A stretch of 64,000 nucleotides of DNA from MPNP01 sp026709725. GTDB lineage: Bacteria; Pseudomonadota; Alphaproteobacteria; Rhodobacterales; Rhodobacteraceae. Below are positions 1 through 9,301 of the stretch, one piece after another. The stretch is taken from the NCBI GenBank assembly GCA_965200805.1, contig OZ241384.1:1736001-1800000 (forward strand). The letters are read 5' to 3'. The translations under genes were made by a program, and so were the position numbers. Position 1 is the stretch's first letter. The number at the start of each line of letters is the position of its first letter. Under the pieces are notes generated by a model. It ran no database searches. It had not been told where the DNA came from and saw nothing but the letters and a program-made list of their open reading frames with translations.

Positions 1-1
1 G

Positions 2-1248
2 GTGTTGCTTACCCTCTCCATTCCAGTTGGAGTTGTTCCGCTCCTTCTCGGGTTTGGTGCCGACATATTCTATTCAGGTTTCCCGTTGACCCGCGGGCTT
101 GGGAACATGGTCTGGTCATCGTCCAATTCTGCCACATTGATCGCAATTCCATTCTTTGTTTTGCTCGGTGAGGTGCTTGTGCGACCCGGTGTCGCAACAC
201 GGACCGATGCTGCACTTGACCGCTGGGTTTCATGGCTCCCCGGAGGGTTGATCCACGCAAATGTGGCGACGACCACCATGTTTTCTGCGACATCCGGCTC
301 TTCCGTTGCAACTGCTGCCACTGTCGCCATGCCGCAGGCGGAAAACTGGGTTATGATCCAAACTCTTCTCGGGTGCAATTGCAGCGGGGGGAACGCTTGG
401 AATTATGATTCCTCCCTCGATTAACCTGATCATTTATGAATTTCTGATCCAATCCTCGATTCCGCAGCTTTTTCTGGCCGGGCTTGTGCCCGGTGTAGCT
501 CTGGCACTGGCTTTTCTGCTGATCACCGCAGTGATCTGTACCTTCCGCCCAAATCTTGGTGGCCAGCGCCGCCTGTTGCCATTTGCCCAGATGGCCCGTG
601 CTCTGGTTGATCTGGTTCCGATCATTATGCTGTTCGGAGTGATTGTCGGTTCTATCTATCTTGGATGGGCAACACCAACTGAAGCGGCTGCTGTGGGTGT
701 TGCGGGGGCATTCCTCACTGCAGCAGTCTTTGGTGGTGTCAACAGGGTGATGCTGCGCGAAAGCCTCCTGGGTACGGTCAAGATTACATCCATGATCATG
801 CTCATCATTATCGGTGCGGCTTTCCTCCTGAACTTCACACTGTCGTCCGCCGGTCTCAGCCGTATCCTGTCAGAATTCATCGAGAGTCTTGGTCTGTCAC
901 CGCTTGGGCTTATCCTCGTCATCGTCATGCTTTACATTGTGCTCGGGTTTTTTTATCGAAACGCTCTCACTGATGGTCGTCACCATTCCGATCATCGTGC
1001 CGATGGTACTTGAGCAGGGCCATAACGTCATATGGTTCGGCATTCTGATGATTGTGCTCATTGAGATGGCTCTTATTGCTCCACCCGTGGGCCTGAACCT
1101 CTATGTGGTGCAGGGAGCCAGGAATTCGGGCTCACTCAATGAGGTGATGCTCGGTGCTGTGCCCTATGTTCTCGTGATGCCTGCAATGGCCCTTCCCCAG
1201 ATCGCCCTTCCCCAGATCGCACTCTTTCTTCCCAATGCACTCGGCTGA
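2..1248 (+). pseudogene. TRAP transporter large permease (DctM family), frameshifted
   Basis: This encodes the large membrane subunit of a tripartite ATP-independent periplasmic (TRAP) transporter, which imports small organic acids or sugars using the ion gradient. The family signatures FSATSGSSVATAATV and IMIPPSINLIIY are visible, with about ten hydrophobic segments. The reading frame changes three times. Frame 2 is lost near 344 (PQAE is followed by LGYDP in frame 1). Frame 3 is entered near 369 (SGAIAAGGTLG). Frame 1 returns at a seven-T run near 950 (VLGFF then IETLS). As written it cannot make a full protein. The N-terminus lies at the window edge and a few residues may be missing; a GTG at base 2 could be the start. 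No TRAP small subunit or binding protein is seen inside the window. Three shifts in one gene may be true decay or assembly errors. Confidence 0.85.
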
Positions 1249-1317
1249 ATGACTGAAATCCGGAGAGATAACGGAACTCGCGTCGAACGTGGTTGCTGAA
1301 GTCCCGGCAGTTGGGTG

Positions 1318-1383
1318 CGCGTGCGGGCCGGGCAGAATGTTGCCGGGGTCCATGACGCCACCATCAGGGCATTGTGGCAGCAA
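1318..1383 (-). other. possible C-terminal remnant of an FAD-linked oxidase
   Basis: The minus strand reads GGVMDPGNILPGP, close to the C-terminal DP-x-x-I-L/M-NPGK signature of the GlcD/D-lactate dehydrogenase family. No continuous reading frame leads into it, so this would be a decayed tail between the TRAP gene and the mutarotase. The match is short and could be chance. The rest of 1249-1502 shows nothing else. Confidence 0.15.
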
Positions 1384-1502
1384 CCATCTGCAGGCCCTGT
1401 TTCGCTACCGCCGCTTCATTGCCGGTCTGTTTCCCGGGTCCGGTCATGAGTGCTGCCAGACCCTCGTAACGTTATGGGGACTGAGAGCGTCACACAGCCC
1501 GA

Positions 1503-1940
1503 TCAGGTTTCCGGGCGGATGATGCCCTTTTTGAGGATGATGCAGCCATAGAGACGCCGTTCCCCGGTCTGAACGACGGCAAACCCTTCCCTGGCCCTCT
1601 CGTAGAAGGCAAAGCGTTCAAGACTGGTTACGTCAGCGGGATTGTCGGCCGTTTCATTGATGATGGATTGAAAATCCTTGACGGCATCCGGGGTGACATG
1701 CGGTTGACTGACATCCTGCATGGTAATGGCCGGATCGGGCACGAATGTATCAAGGGGCATCAGTTGCAGAACTCCGCGCAGGACAGCACTGGCACTGATT
1801 CCATCAGCACGGATGCAGGGTGGCCCCGATGCGGTTCCGGGGTAATTGGCATCGACAATGACAAGATCATCTCCATGACCCATGGAAGCAAGGGTATGGA
1901 GCAGATCGGGTGAGAGAACCGGGTCAATCATATGCAGCAT
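1503..1940 (-). CDS. RbsD/FucU family sugar mutarotase
   Basis: This is a 145-residue protein of the RbsD/FucU family, cytoplasmic ring-forming enzymes that interconvert alpha and beta anomers of L-fucose or D-ribose. The N-terminal IDPVLSPDLLHTLASMGHG followed by DDLVIVDANYPG is the family hallmark, and the histidine in MGHGD is the expected catalytic residue. A second conserved block, FAFYERAREGFAVVQTGE, lies near residues 107-124. The length is normal. It sits convergent to the broken TRAP permease gene, so an old sugar-uptake locus is plausible. FucU rather than RbsD is favoured by the YERAREGFAVVQTGERRLYG segment. Substrate is not provable from sequence. Confidence 0.85.
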   Translation of the reverse strand: MLHMIDPVLSPDLLHTLASMGHGDDLVIVDANYPGTASGPPCIRADGISASAVLRGVLQLMPLDTFVPDPAITMQDVSQPHVTPDAVKDFQSIINETADNPADVTSLERFAFYERAREGFAVVQTGERRLYGCIILKKGIIRPET

Positions 1941-2170
1941 GGATCATTCCCTCGATAGATGATAAATGATTGTTTCACGTTTGCCGGGCGAGGGCAAGGT
2001 TCCGGTTCGGAATGCATTTGTGCAGCCTTCGATGCGGACTTGCGATCTCAACTGCAAGTGATCTGCGGTCGTTTGGGTTGGCCCCTGTCGGGAAGTGAGG
2101 CCCTGTCGGGAGTGAAGATGGGGCATCCCTGAGCGGGGAAGCAGTCCGAAAGGCAATGGGTTGAAGACGC

Positions 2171-2602
2171 ATGCTGGAACAATTCGTCACCGGAACGCTG
2201 CTGATCCTTTACAGCTTCGCCGTGCACGCGGTGTTCATCATTGCAGCGGCCAATCAGATTGGCCGACTGGAACGGTGGCTTTGCCGACCGCCCCATTATG
2301 CCAAACTCACGCTGGTGATCACATTGCTGGGCCTCTGGCTCCTGACCAGTATGCTGAATTCAGCATTTGCCTGGGCGATCTACTTCCATTGGGTCGGGGC
2401 GCTCATGACATTTGAATCGTCCGTCTATTTCACACTTGTCTCCTTTACGACACTGGGTTTCGGCGACGTTATCCTTGCGACCGAGTTCAGGATCCTGTCC
2501 GGATTGCTGGCGGCCAACGGTCTTCTGATCTTTGGTCTGACAACAGCCATCATGATCGAAATCATGCACAAACTCTACCTGACACAACGCCGGAAACAAT
2601 GA
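2171..2602 (+). CDS. small two-transmembrane ion channel (Ion_trans_2-like)
   Basis: A 143-residue inner-membrane protein with hydrophobic segments near residues 7-27, 42-65 and 105-128. A pore-loop sequence, SFTTLGFGDVI, precedes the last helix. It resembles the K+ channel selectivity filter (T-x-G-[YF]-G-D) but has Leu in place of Val/Ile, so ion selectivity is uncertain. The family (two-TM potassium channel-like proteins without an RCK domain) is common in Proteobacteria. It ends 31 bases before the convergent stop of sbmA. The start ATG has only a weak GAAG upstream. Confidence 0.75.
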   Translation: MLEQFVTGTLLILYSFAVHAVFIIAAANQIGRLERWLCRPPHYAKLTLVITLLGLWLLTSMLNSAFAWAIYFHWVGALMTFESSVYFTLVSFTTLGFGDVILATEFRILSGLLAANGLLIFGLTTAIMIEIMHKLYLTQRRKQ

Positions 2603-2633
2603 GTGCTGAGAGCAGACAGGTTCCTGACACTGA

Positions 2634-3923
2634 TCAGACCGGACTCGCGTCTCCCTCAAAATAGTCACGATCAATTTTCGGCAGAGGCTGGTTTTCGATG
2701 GCGGCATCGAAGGCCTTCAGACGCTTGTAGATTGACATGAGCTCGACGATGGTTGTCCAGGAATTGACCAGATACTGGAATGAACCCTCAACGCGCCCGA
2801 ATGCCCGAATAATCTGCTGCATGACGCCAAGGGTAAAGCCGGCGGAAACAATGGTCGGGCCAAGAGCGATATAGGGCAGCAGAACCCCCACCTGCAGATA
2901 GCTGAAACGGACGATATTGAAGTAAAGGTAGTTCAGATACAGCCGGAAGTAGTTCATGCGGACATCATCGAACAGCTCATGGATTGTTGGTGGTCGCGCC
3001 CGGATGACATCATCTTCTCCATAGACGAGCTCCTTGCGGTAAGCGGCCTCGACACGCTGATTCCGAAACTCGAGTCCGGGAAGGCGAATGCCGGCAAGTG
3101 CAAGCAACGCCGTCCCGAAAATGGACCAAAGAATTGCCACGAAGACAAGGGCTTGCGGTACCTCGCCGATGATCGGCAATTCCGTCACAAAGGCTGAAAG
3201 TCCCCACAGAATGGGAAGGAAGGCGATCAGGGTCATGACGGCATCAATGAGACTGACGCCCAACCCTTCCATGATCGCAGCAAAACGCATCGTGTCCTCC
3301 TGCACGCGCTGGGATGCCCCTTCAATATGACGGACCCGGTCCCAAAGTCCCATATAGTGATCATTCATCGCCGTGCGCCACCGGAAGACATAATGGCTGA
3401 CAAAAAAACGGGTCAGAACGGCGACCGTGATCGCGACGAGGGCAATGGTCGCGAATGTGACAAGTTGAGAATAATAGGCATCGGCCGTCACGCTGTTGGG
3501 GTCGGCCAGTGCCTCCTGGATCAGGTCATAGAACGCCCCGAACCACTCATTGATCATCACATCAAGCTGAACCTGAAACCAGGTGACAAAGATGATGGCG
3601 GCTGAGCCATAGACCGACCAGCGGGACCATCTGTGCGGGGCAGTCCAGTGCCAGTATGCCAGAAACACAGCATAGGATTTGAGCATGTACTGATACAGCC
3701 AGAATGTCATTGCCCTCTCGCGTGCGGCTTGGAGTGCCGCCTCGACCTCAGCACCATCTCCCGGAAGAGGGTCCGGGGGGAAACCGAGGCCAACAATCCA
3801 ACCAAGGCTGAACGTCTCTCCGGCTCCCCGGGCGAAGGCGAACCAGCACACCACACAGAAGATCGACCAGAAGACAAACGAAAGAAAGAACAGTTTTGGT
3901 TTGGGAAAAAATGACTCAAACAT
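2634..3923 (-). CDS. sbmA: SbmA/BacA peptide transporter
   Basis: A 429-residue inner-membrane protein of the SbmA/BacA family, which imports proline-rich and other antimicrobial peptides using the proton gradient. In rhizobia it is needed for chronic symbiosis. Family features are the N-terminal MFESFFPKPKLFF, TWFQVQLDVMINEWFGAFYD near residue 115, the WRTAMNDHYM segment near 182, and RIEGASQRVQEDTMRF-like (here HIEGASQRVQEDTMRF) near 200. The family also shares a C-terminal FQYLVNSWTTIVELMSIYKRL. It is slightly longer than E. coli SbmA, mainly by an insertion after the first helix. No ABC ATPase domain is fused, so this is SbmA-type rather than an exporter with its own ATPase. Confidence 0.93.
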   Translation of the reverse strand: MFESFFPKPKLFFLSFVFWSIFCVVCWFAFARGAGETFSLGWIVGLGFPPDPLPGDGAEVEAALQAARERAMTFWLYQYMLKSYAVFLAYWHWTAPHRWSRWSVYGSAAIIFVTWFQVQLDVMINEWFGAFYDLIQEALADPNSVTADAYYSQLVTFATIALVAITVAVLTRFFVSHYVFRWRTAMNDHYMGLWDRVRHIEGASQRVQEDTMRFAAIMEGLGVSLIDAVMTLIAFLPILWGLSAFVTELPIIGEVPQALVFVAILWSIFGTALLALAGIRLPGLEFRNQRVEAAYRKELVYGEDDVIRARPPTIHELFDDVRMNYFRLYLNYLYFNIVRFSYLQVGVLLPYIALGPTIVSAGFTLGVMQQIIRAFGRVEGSFQYLVNSWTTIVELMSIYKRLKAFDAAIENQPLPKIDRDYFEGDASPV

Positions 3924-3947
3924 CGCGGATACCTCAGCTGCAGTGAT

Positions 3948-4142
3948 TTATTGTGATGCGAACATCAGATGGGGGCGGATCATGACCTCGGAATCTCCGA
4001 GTGCCATGTACTGGTGAGCGGGGCACATGATGCCTCGCAAGCATATGTGGGGGACCTTCATTGTCATGCCGGCCTGGATACGGGTGATCAGAAGATCGCG
4101 CTGGCCGGGACCCATTTGCGTGAAAGTCGAGATGTGCTGCAA
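3948..4142 (-). CDS. possible small protein between ecm and sbmA
   Basis: An open frame of 64 codons from TTG at 4142, with high GC at third positions, lies between the mutase and sbmA on the same strand. It includes QRDLLITRIQAGMTMKVPH and MALGDSEVMIRPHLMF. I do not recognise it. There is no clear ribosome-binding site, and an in-frame stop lies only five codons upstream, so it may be spurious. Confidence 0.25.
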   Translation of the reverse strand: MQHISTFTQMGPGQRDLLITRIQAGMTMKVPHICLRGIMCPAHQYMALGDSEVMIRPHLMFASQ

Positions 4143-4189
4143 GATGGAATGCTCTTAATGCTGATGGGGCGTTGAACAGGATGCAGCCA

Positions 4190-6205
4190 TCATTCAGCCA
4201 GCGGTATGTCATGATAGTGTCTGGCATCATCGGTCCGGTTTCCGGCTGGTGGAGCCTGCTCGCTGACCAACTCGATGATCTCGGCCATGATGGAATTCAG
4301 ATTGTAATCCCGTGGTGTGAAGATACGCGCCACACCGTTGTCAAGAAGTGCCTTTTGATCGGCGTCGGGAATGATGCCGCCGACAACCAGCGGGATCCGG
4401 TCAATCCCGTGATGGCGCATCAGATCAAGGATTGACTGAACGAGGGGAACATGCGATCCGGAGAGGATCGAAAGACCGATAACGTGAACATCCTCGGCCT
4501 TGGCGACCTTCACGATGTCTTCCGGTGTGTGCCGAATTCCCGCATAGCAGATCTGCATGCCACAGTCCCTGGCCCGGTAAACGATCTGTTCAGCTCCGTT
4601 GGAATGTCCATCCAGGCCGGGTTTCCCGACAAGGAGTTTCATGCGCTTGCCCAGACGTTGGGAAATTGAATCCACCGCATCACGCAAGGCATCAAGCCCC
4701 TCGGTCCGGTTGGAAGGCCGGGAGCTCACACCAGTCGGTGAACGGTATTCACCGAAGACCGCACGAAGGGCATCTGACCATTCTCCGGTCGTCACACCGG
4801 CCCGGGCGGCATCAATTGATGCTGACATGATGTTGTCACCGCGCCGCGCTGTTTTCCTCAGCGCATCAAGGGCATTTTCGACAGCGATACCGTCACGATT
4901 CCTGCGCCATTCGAGAAGGGCATCAATCTGGCTTTGCTCTGCTTCGTCATCCGCAGTCATGGCCGGAAGATCACCGTCCAGCAGGGGTGAGGGATGACTC
5001 TCGGTGTAGCGATTGACACCAACGACGGTCGTCTCACCGCTTTCGATCCGGCGCAGTCTTTCGGCATTGCTCTCCACAAGACGGTTCTTCATGTATTCAA
5101 TGGCTTCAATCGCGCCGCCCTGTTCATCGATACGGGCGAGTTCCTCGCCAGCTGCCCGCATCAGTTCGTGCACCCGGTCCTCGATGATGGCATTGCCGGT
5201 AAAGAGGTCATCATGGTCCAGCAGGTCGCTTTCATAGGCCAGGATTTGCTGCATGCGCAGGGACCACTGCTGGTCCCAGGGTCTCGGTAAACCCAGGGCC
5301 TCATTCCAGGCAGGCAATTGCACAGCGCGCGCCCTTGCATCCCTGGACAGGGTTACAGCCAGCATTTCCAGCAAAATGCGGATGGCATTGTTTTCCGGCT
5401 GCTGCTCGGTCAGACCAAGACTGTTGACCTGCACGCCATAGCGGAAGCGCCGGAGACGGGAATCGAGAACATCATAGCGTTCCAGGCAAAGCTGGTCCCA
5501 CATGGCTGTGAAGGCCCGCATTTTGCACATTTCCCCGATAAACCTGATGCCGGCGTTCACAAAAAACGATGTCCGGCCAACGATATCGGGCATCCGGTCG
5601 GCAGGGACTCTTTGTCGGATACAATCAAGAACAGCTGTCGCCGTCGCCAGCGCGTAGGCGATTTCCTGCACAGGTGTCGCGCCGGCCTCCTGCAGATGGT
5701 AGGAGCAGATGTTGACCGGATTCCAGTTCGGCGCCTTCTCGTGACAAAACTCAACCACATCCGCGATCAGATTGACAGAATGATGGGGGTCGAAAATATA
5801 TGTCCCCCGACTGAGGTATTCCTTGATCAGATCGTTCTGCACAGTCCCCCGGAGCGCACCGGCATCCAGCCCCTGTTCCTCGGCCAGCGTCACATAGAGT
5901 GCCAGCAGCCAGGGGGCGGTGGCATTGATCGTCATGGAGGTGTTCATCTGATCAAGCGGGATGCCATCGAACAGCGTGCGCATGTCGCCGATATGGCAAA
6001 TCGGGACTCCCACCTTGCCAACCTCTCCTTTGGCAAGAGGGTGATCGCTGTCATAGCCTGTTTGGGTTGGCAGATCGAAGGCAATCGAAAGCCCGACCTG
6101 TCCCCTTGCCAGATTTGTCTTGAACAGGGCGTTTGAAGCCCGCGCCGTGGAGTGCCCGGCATAGGTCCGGAAAATCCACGGTCGATCGGGTTTGCGATCA
6201 TTCAT
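4190..6205 (-). CDS. ecm: ethylmalonyl-CoA mutase (MeaA type)
   Basis: A cytoplasmic coenzyme-B12 mutase converting (2R)-ethylmalonyl-CoA to methylsuccinyl-CoA in the ethylmalonyl-CoA pathway. The N-terminal TIM-barrel begins with RPWIFRTYAGHSTA and contains FDLPTQTGYDSDHPLAKGEV and TSMTINATAPWLLALY. The C-terminal B12-binding domain has DGHSNG at about residues 532-537, then LSILSGSH and VVGGIIPD. The YAGHSTA and SMTINATA forms are typical of MeaA/Ecm and differ from standard methylmalonyl-CoA mutase. The start is placed at the ATG before NDRKPDRPW, with GGAG about a dozen bases upstream; an in-frame extension upstream has no family similarity. The length of 671 residues fits. It pairs functionally with the crotonyl-CoA carboxylase/reductase at 21145. 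Confidence 0.92.
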   Translation of the reverse strand: MNDRKPDRPWIFRTYAGHSTARASNALFKTNLARGQVGLSIAFDLPTQTGYDSDHPLAKGEVGKVGVPICHIGDMRTLFDGIPLDQMNTSMTINATAPWLLALYVTLAEEQGLDAGALRGTVQNDLIKEYLSRGTYIFDPHHSVNLIADVVEFCHEKAPNWNPVNICSYHLQEAGATPVQEIAYALATATAVLDCIRQRVPADRMPDIVGRTSFFVNAGIRFIGEMCKMRAFTAMWDQLCLERYDVLDSRLRRFRYGVQVNSLGLTEQQPENNAIRILLEMLAVTLSRDARARAVQLPAWNEALGLPRPWDQQWSLRMQQILAYESDLLDHDDLFTGNAIIEDRVHELMRAAGEELARIDEQGGAIEAIEYMKNRLVESNAERLRRIESGETTVVGVNRYTESHPSPLLDGDLPAMTADDEAEQSQIDALLEWRRNRDGIAVENALDALRKTARRGDNIMSASIDAARAGVTTGEWSDALRAVFGEYRSPTGVSSRPSNRTEGLDALRDAVDSISQRLGKRMKLLVGKPGLDGHSNGAEQIVYRARDCGMQICYAGIRHTPEDIVKVAKAEDVHVIGLSILSGSHVPLVQSILDLMRHHGIDRIPLVVGGIIPDADQKALLDNGVARIFTPRDYNLNSIMAEIIELVSEQAPPAGNRTDDARHYHDIPLAE

Positions 6206-6609
6206 TCTGTGATGGTCTCCGCCGATTCTGTATCCGGAAAATATCGGGTGTATATCCCGACTGGCTCCGATTTGGAACATCGCCCGCTTGCAGGGACCGC
6301 TCACAGCGAACGGTCAGGCCCATAATGCCGTGGACAGTGCAGGTCTTTGCCCGCCGCTGAACTGCTTTCAGGCGAAAAGGCAACCCGATCCTGCCACATT
6401 CGCTGCGCAGATGGAAAGGCACGGCGGTACAATGAGTCCGCCGACCGGGAGGGTCAGGGACCCGTTCCATTCATCTCATTGATTCACCACTTACCGTATT
6501 GATGGAAGCGCCAGAGTATCGTATGGGCCTGCCTGATGTCATTGTCATGACAGACCGTCCTCTCCCGGAGATCATTGCCAGACCGGAATAGCAAGATGCT
6601 GAAGTCAAT
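6206..6609. other. intergenic region between divergent ecm and fpr
   Basis: About 400 bases separate two divergently transcribed genes, so promoters for both should lie here. I see no convincing open frame, tRNA, repeat or recognisable operator. Confidence 0.5.
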
Positions 6610-7425
6610 ATGAGCGGTCGTCCTGCGGACGGGACCGCACCACAATACCCCACACCCAAGGGTGTGTTCTGTGAAACTGTCACCTATGTGAAGCATTATA
6701 CCGAGCGATTGTTCGCCTTTCGGATCACGCGGCCAACGAGTTTCCGCTTTCGTTCCGGCGAGTTTGTCATGATCGGCCTGCCAAATGCGGAACGCCCGAT
6801 TTATCGGGCCTACTCGATTGCCTGTCCGAATTGGGATGAGGAGCTTGAATTCTACTCGATCAAGGTGCCGGATGGCCCGCTGACACAACACCTGCAGAAG
6901 ATCATTGTCGGTGACCGGATCCTGATGCGTCCCAAGCCAACAGGAACACTTGTCAATGATGCATTGCTTGCCGGTCAGCGTCTCTGGCTCTTCGCAACCG
7001 GGACGGGAATCGCCCCTTTTGCATCGATTCTCCGTGATCCGGAAACCTATGAGAAGTTCAGTGCGGTCATTCTGACCCATACCTGCCGCGAGGTCGCGGA
7101 ATTGCAGTACGGAGCCGAACTGGTTGCGATGACATCTGCAGACCCGCTGGTGGGCGAAGAGGCCGCGTCGGCCCTGAAATATGTCGCGACAACAACCCAG
7201 GAGTCATCAGCGCTCATGGGACGAATTACCGATCTCCTGCAGGATGGCACCGTCATGACGATGCTTGACCTTCCGGCACTTGATCCATCACAGGATCGCT
7301 GCATGATCTGCGGCTCGATGGGTTTTCTGCAGGACATCAAGGCCATACTGGATAAGGCCGGGTTCACAGAGGGGTCCAACAGCGCTCCGGGTGACTATGT
7401 CATCGAGCGTGCATTCGTCGGCTGA
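6610..7425 (+). CDS. fpr: ferredoxin-NADP+ reductase
   Basis: A 271-residue flavoprotein that moves electrons between NADPH and ferredoxin or flavodoxin in the cytoplasm. The FAD-binding motif RAYSIA is at residues 66-71 and the NADP-binding GTGIAPF at 131-137. A nucleotide-binding MICGSMGFLQD lies near residue 235, and the protein ends with the typical ERAFVG tail in which the C-terminal residues stack on the flavin. This is the bacterial Fpr subclass common in alphaproteobacteria. The N-terminus before CETVTYVKHYTERLF is about 20 residues, and GTG or ATG starts slightly inside cannot be excluded. It is divergent from ecm. Confidence 0.9.
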   Translation: MSGRPADGTAPQYPTPKGVFCETVTYVKHYTERLFAFRITRPTSFRFRSGEFVMIGLPNAERPIYRAYSIACPNWDEELEFYSIKVPDGPLTQHLQKIIVGDRILMRPKPTGTLVNDALLAGQRLWLFATGTGIAPFASILRDPETYEKFSAVILTHTCREVAELQYGAELVAMTSADPLVGEEAASALKYVATTTQESSALMGRITDLLQDGTVMTMLDLPALDPSQDRCMICGSMGFLQDIKAILDKAGFTEGSNSAPGDYVIERAFVG

Positions 7426-7923
7426 GCATGGCCCACACGACCGCTCCCATGCGGTTTGAGCGGGACGCCCAGGTCAGACACAGTGTCCTGTCCCTGAACT
7501 GGGACCTGGTTCACAAGGGGCCGGAAGTCGGGATGAAGCCGCCACAAGGCCCGGACCCGCCTGGCTGCATGGCCATGCGGTCAAAATCTGGCCGCATCAC
7601 GGAGGTATCATCGGTGCCGGGTGGCTGGGCAAAGGAGCCCCGCAGGACCGTCACGCGACTGATATCCGATGGGGCAGAGGCAGGGTTGAAGCGGGTTGTT
7701 GTGCCAGCATATCTGTAGCGCATTGAGACTCAAATCGCCCCTGCTTGAGACTCTGGCGGCCCTGAACGCACATTCTGTGCGATGCAGGCCACCCGGTGGA
7801 ATGTCCAGAAACGGTCGTTCCCCGGATGGGATCCAGTTGCAGGGACTGTGGTTTGGCAACAATGATTGCAGTTTGAGGCCCGGATGATTGCAGATCACCA
7901 CATACATATATCGTCCAATACGA
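7426..7923. other. gene-free stretch
   Basis: About 500 bases with only short overlapping open frames (for example 96 codons from 7428) and no family similarity that I can see. It marks the boundary between core genes and the accessory block. Confidence 0.4.
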
Positions 7924-8952
7924 TTATGACCCATCCCCATCATACCATTTGCGGGCATTCTCCCAGTTGTCCTTGAGAAAGTTCATGAAACTGTCACCCC
8001 ACCCGTCCACTGTCTCTTCCATATCGTCCCAGGACGGCAGTTCGGGCGCCTTCAGATCGTTGAAATACTCGCGAGCTTCCTTCAACGCCGTGCCGGGGGA
8101 GTCCGCCAGCATCGCGACGAGGTCCTGCCTGGATGGCACCTGTGCGCTGCAGATCGTCGCGACATTCTCACTGTCGGGGACAGTCGGATCAAACACCCGT
8201 TCCAGTTCTGCCATGTCCTTCATGGTTTCGCACATGTCATAAAGTTCCCATGCGGTCGCTGCCACAATGACAGTGGTGCCAACAACCGGGAGGGCTTCGG
8301 CAGGCATGAAGGCAATCTCTCGGGGTGCGGCACTCCGCCAGCGGTCCCGGACGCGCCGTGTGATTGTCCCTGCCTCATTCTTTGCCCTTGCAATCTCGTT
8401 CTTCTGTCGTTGGACTGTCCGCTCGGCGGCCGTCCGGGCAGCCCGCTCTGAGGTCAGCGCATGGGCCTGCCGTGCTGCCACACTGCTCAGCCCCACCGCT
8501 GTGGCCACCGCACCGACCGCGCCCGAGACCGTGTCGCTGAAGACAAGAAGTCCATTGAACAGCAGCGAGACCGTGATGGCAGTTACCATCACCATCGTTC
8601 GTGCTGCACCAAGAGCGGCCCAGATCCCCGCCACAACGCCTCGTCCCCATTGTCGATGCGGTCGCGGTTGGAGGCCGTCCACCAGCCGCCGCAGCTCCTC
8701 GGGGTCGGTGATGGGGGCGGGTCCGTCACAGAGTCCCTCAGCCAGCTGGTCCGGGGCATAGCCTGTGGGTCTGCCCGTATCCTTGCGGACAACCCAGGAG
8801 GCTTCGGGTCGTTTGTCGCCGAGATACTGTGAAACCTCTCGGGCATGCACTTCCAGCAGCCCCGCCAATGCTCCATAGGTGCATCGGCGCTTTGCCGTAT
8901 TGAGGTGCTGAAGGATCCGATCGGCTTCCCTGTGTCTTTCCGCCTCGGTCAT
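7924..8952 (-). CDS. membrane protein with N-terminal DNA-binding-like domain
   Basis: A 342-residue protein of unknown function. Residues 1-70 (ILQHLNTAKRRCTYGALAGL, then the VHAREVSQYLGDKRPEASWV region) look like a small winged-helix-type domain; a similar motif appears in proteins annotated as DNA-binding. One or two hydrophobic segments follow near residues 105-160 (VVAGIWAALGAARTMVMVTA and onward). A charged, coiled-coil-prone stretch comes next (RTAAERTVQRQKNEIARAKN), then another hydrophobic helix near 225 and an acidic Trp-rich tail. The start ATG has GGAG six bases upstream. It is divergent from the DprA-like gene and opens the accessory island. A role in membrane-linked defence or regulation is inference only. 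Confidence 0.6.
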   Translation of the reverse strand: MTEAERHREADRILQHLNTAKRRCTYGALAGLLEVHAREVSQYLGDKRPEASWVVRKDTGRPTGYAPDQLAEGLCDGPAPITDPEELRRLVDGLQPRPHRQWGRGVVAGIWAALGAARTMVMVTAITVSLLFNGLLVFSDTVSGAVGAVATAVGLSSVAARQAHALTSERAARTAAERTVQRQKNEIARAKNEAGTITRRVRDRWRSAAPREIAFMPAEALPVVGTTVIVAATAWELYDMCETMKDMAELERVFDPTVPDSENVATICSAQVPSRQDLVAMLADSPGTALKEAREYFNDLKAPELPSWDDMEETVDGWGDSFMNFLKDNWENARKWYDGDGS

Positions 8953-9301
8953 CCGTATCTCCGGTCTTTTCTACACTTCGCCCCACGAGTTGGGTTTTAC
9001 TGGGAATCGTGGACAATGACACCCGAATGACTGACGTGAAAGACCCAGTGAGACACCATGATCCCATGCCCCTGACCCGTGACCAGTGCCGGACCGTCCG
9101 CCATTTCGATGCCAAGGCCAAGGTGCTGCTCAATTGCGGCGGCGAGGAGGCGTTGCTGGACCGGCGACCAATGTGGATCGAGGGGGTCTGAGAGTCGCAA
9201 CCAATGTGGGCGGACATCAGCCGATGGTGGCAAGCCGTTACAGATATGTGGCAACCGTGCACTGTGTATGGTAGTCTCACCCCACGGAAGCGGAGGTCAC
9301 G
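8953..9301. promoter_or_regulatory. divergent intergenic region of the accessory island
   Basis: Roughly 350 bases between two divergent genes. The short direct repeat ACCAATGTGG occurs twice (near 9167 and 9200). GGAGGT at 9292-9297 is the ribosome-binding site of the DprA-like gene. No promoter consensus can be assigned with confidence. Confidence 0.35.

Noticed and set aside
5318..6136. 272-codon plus-strand frame within ecm
   Set aside because: Antisense to the conserved mutase domain.
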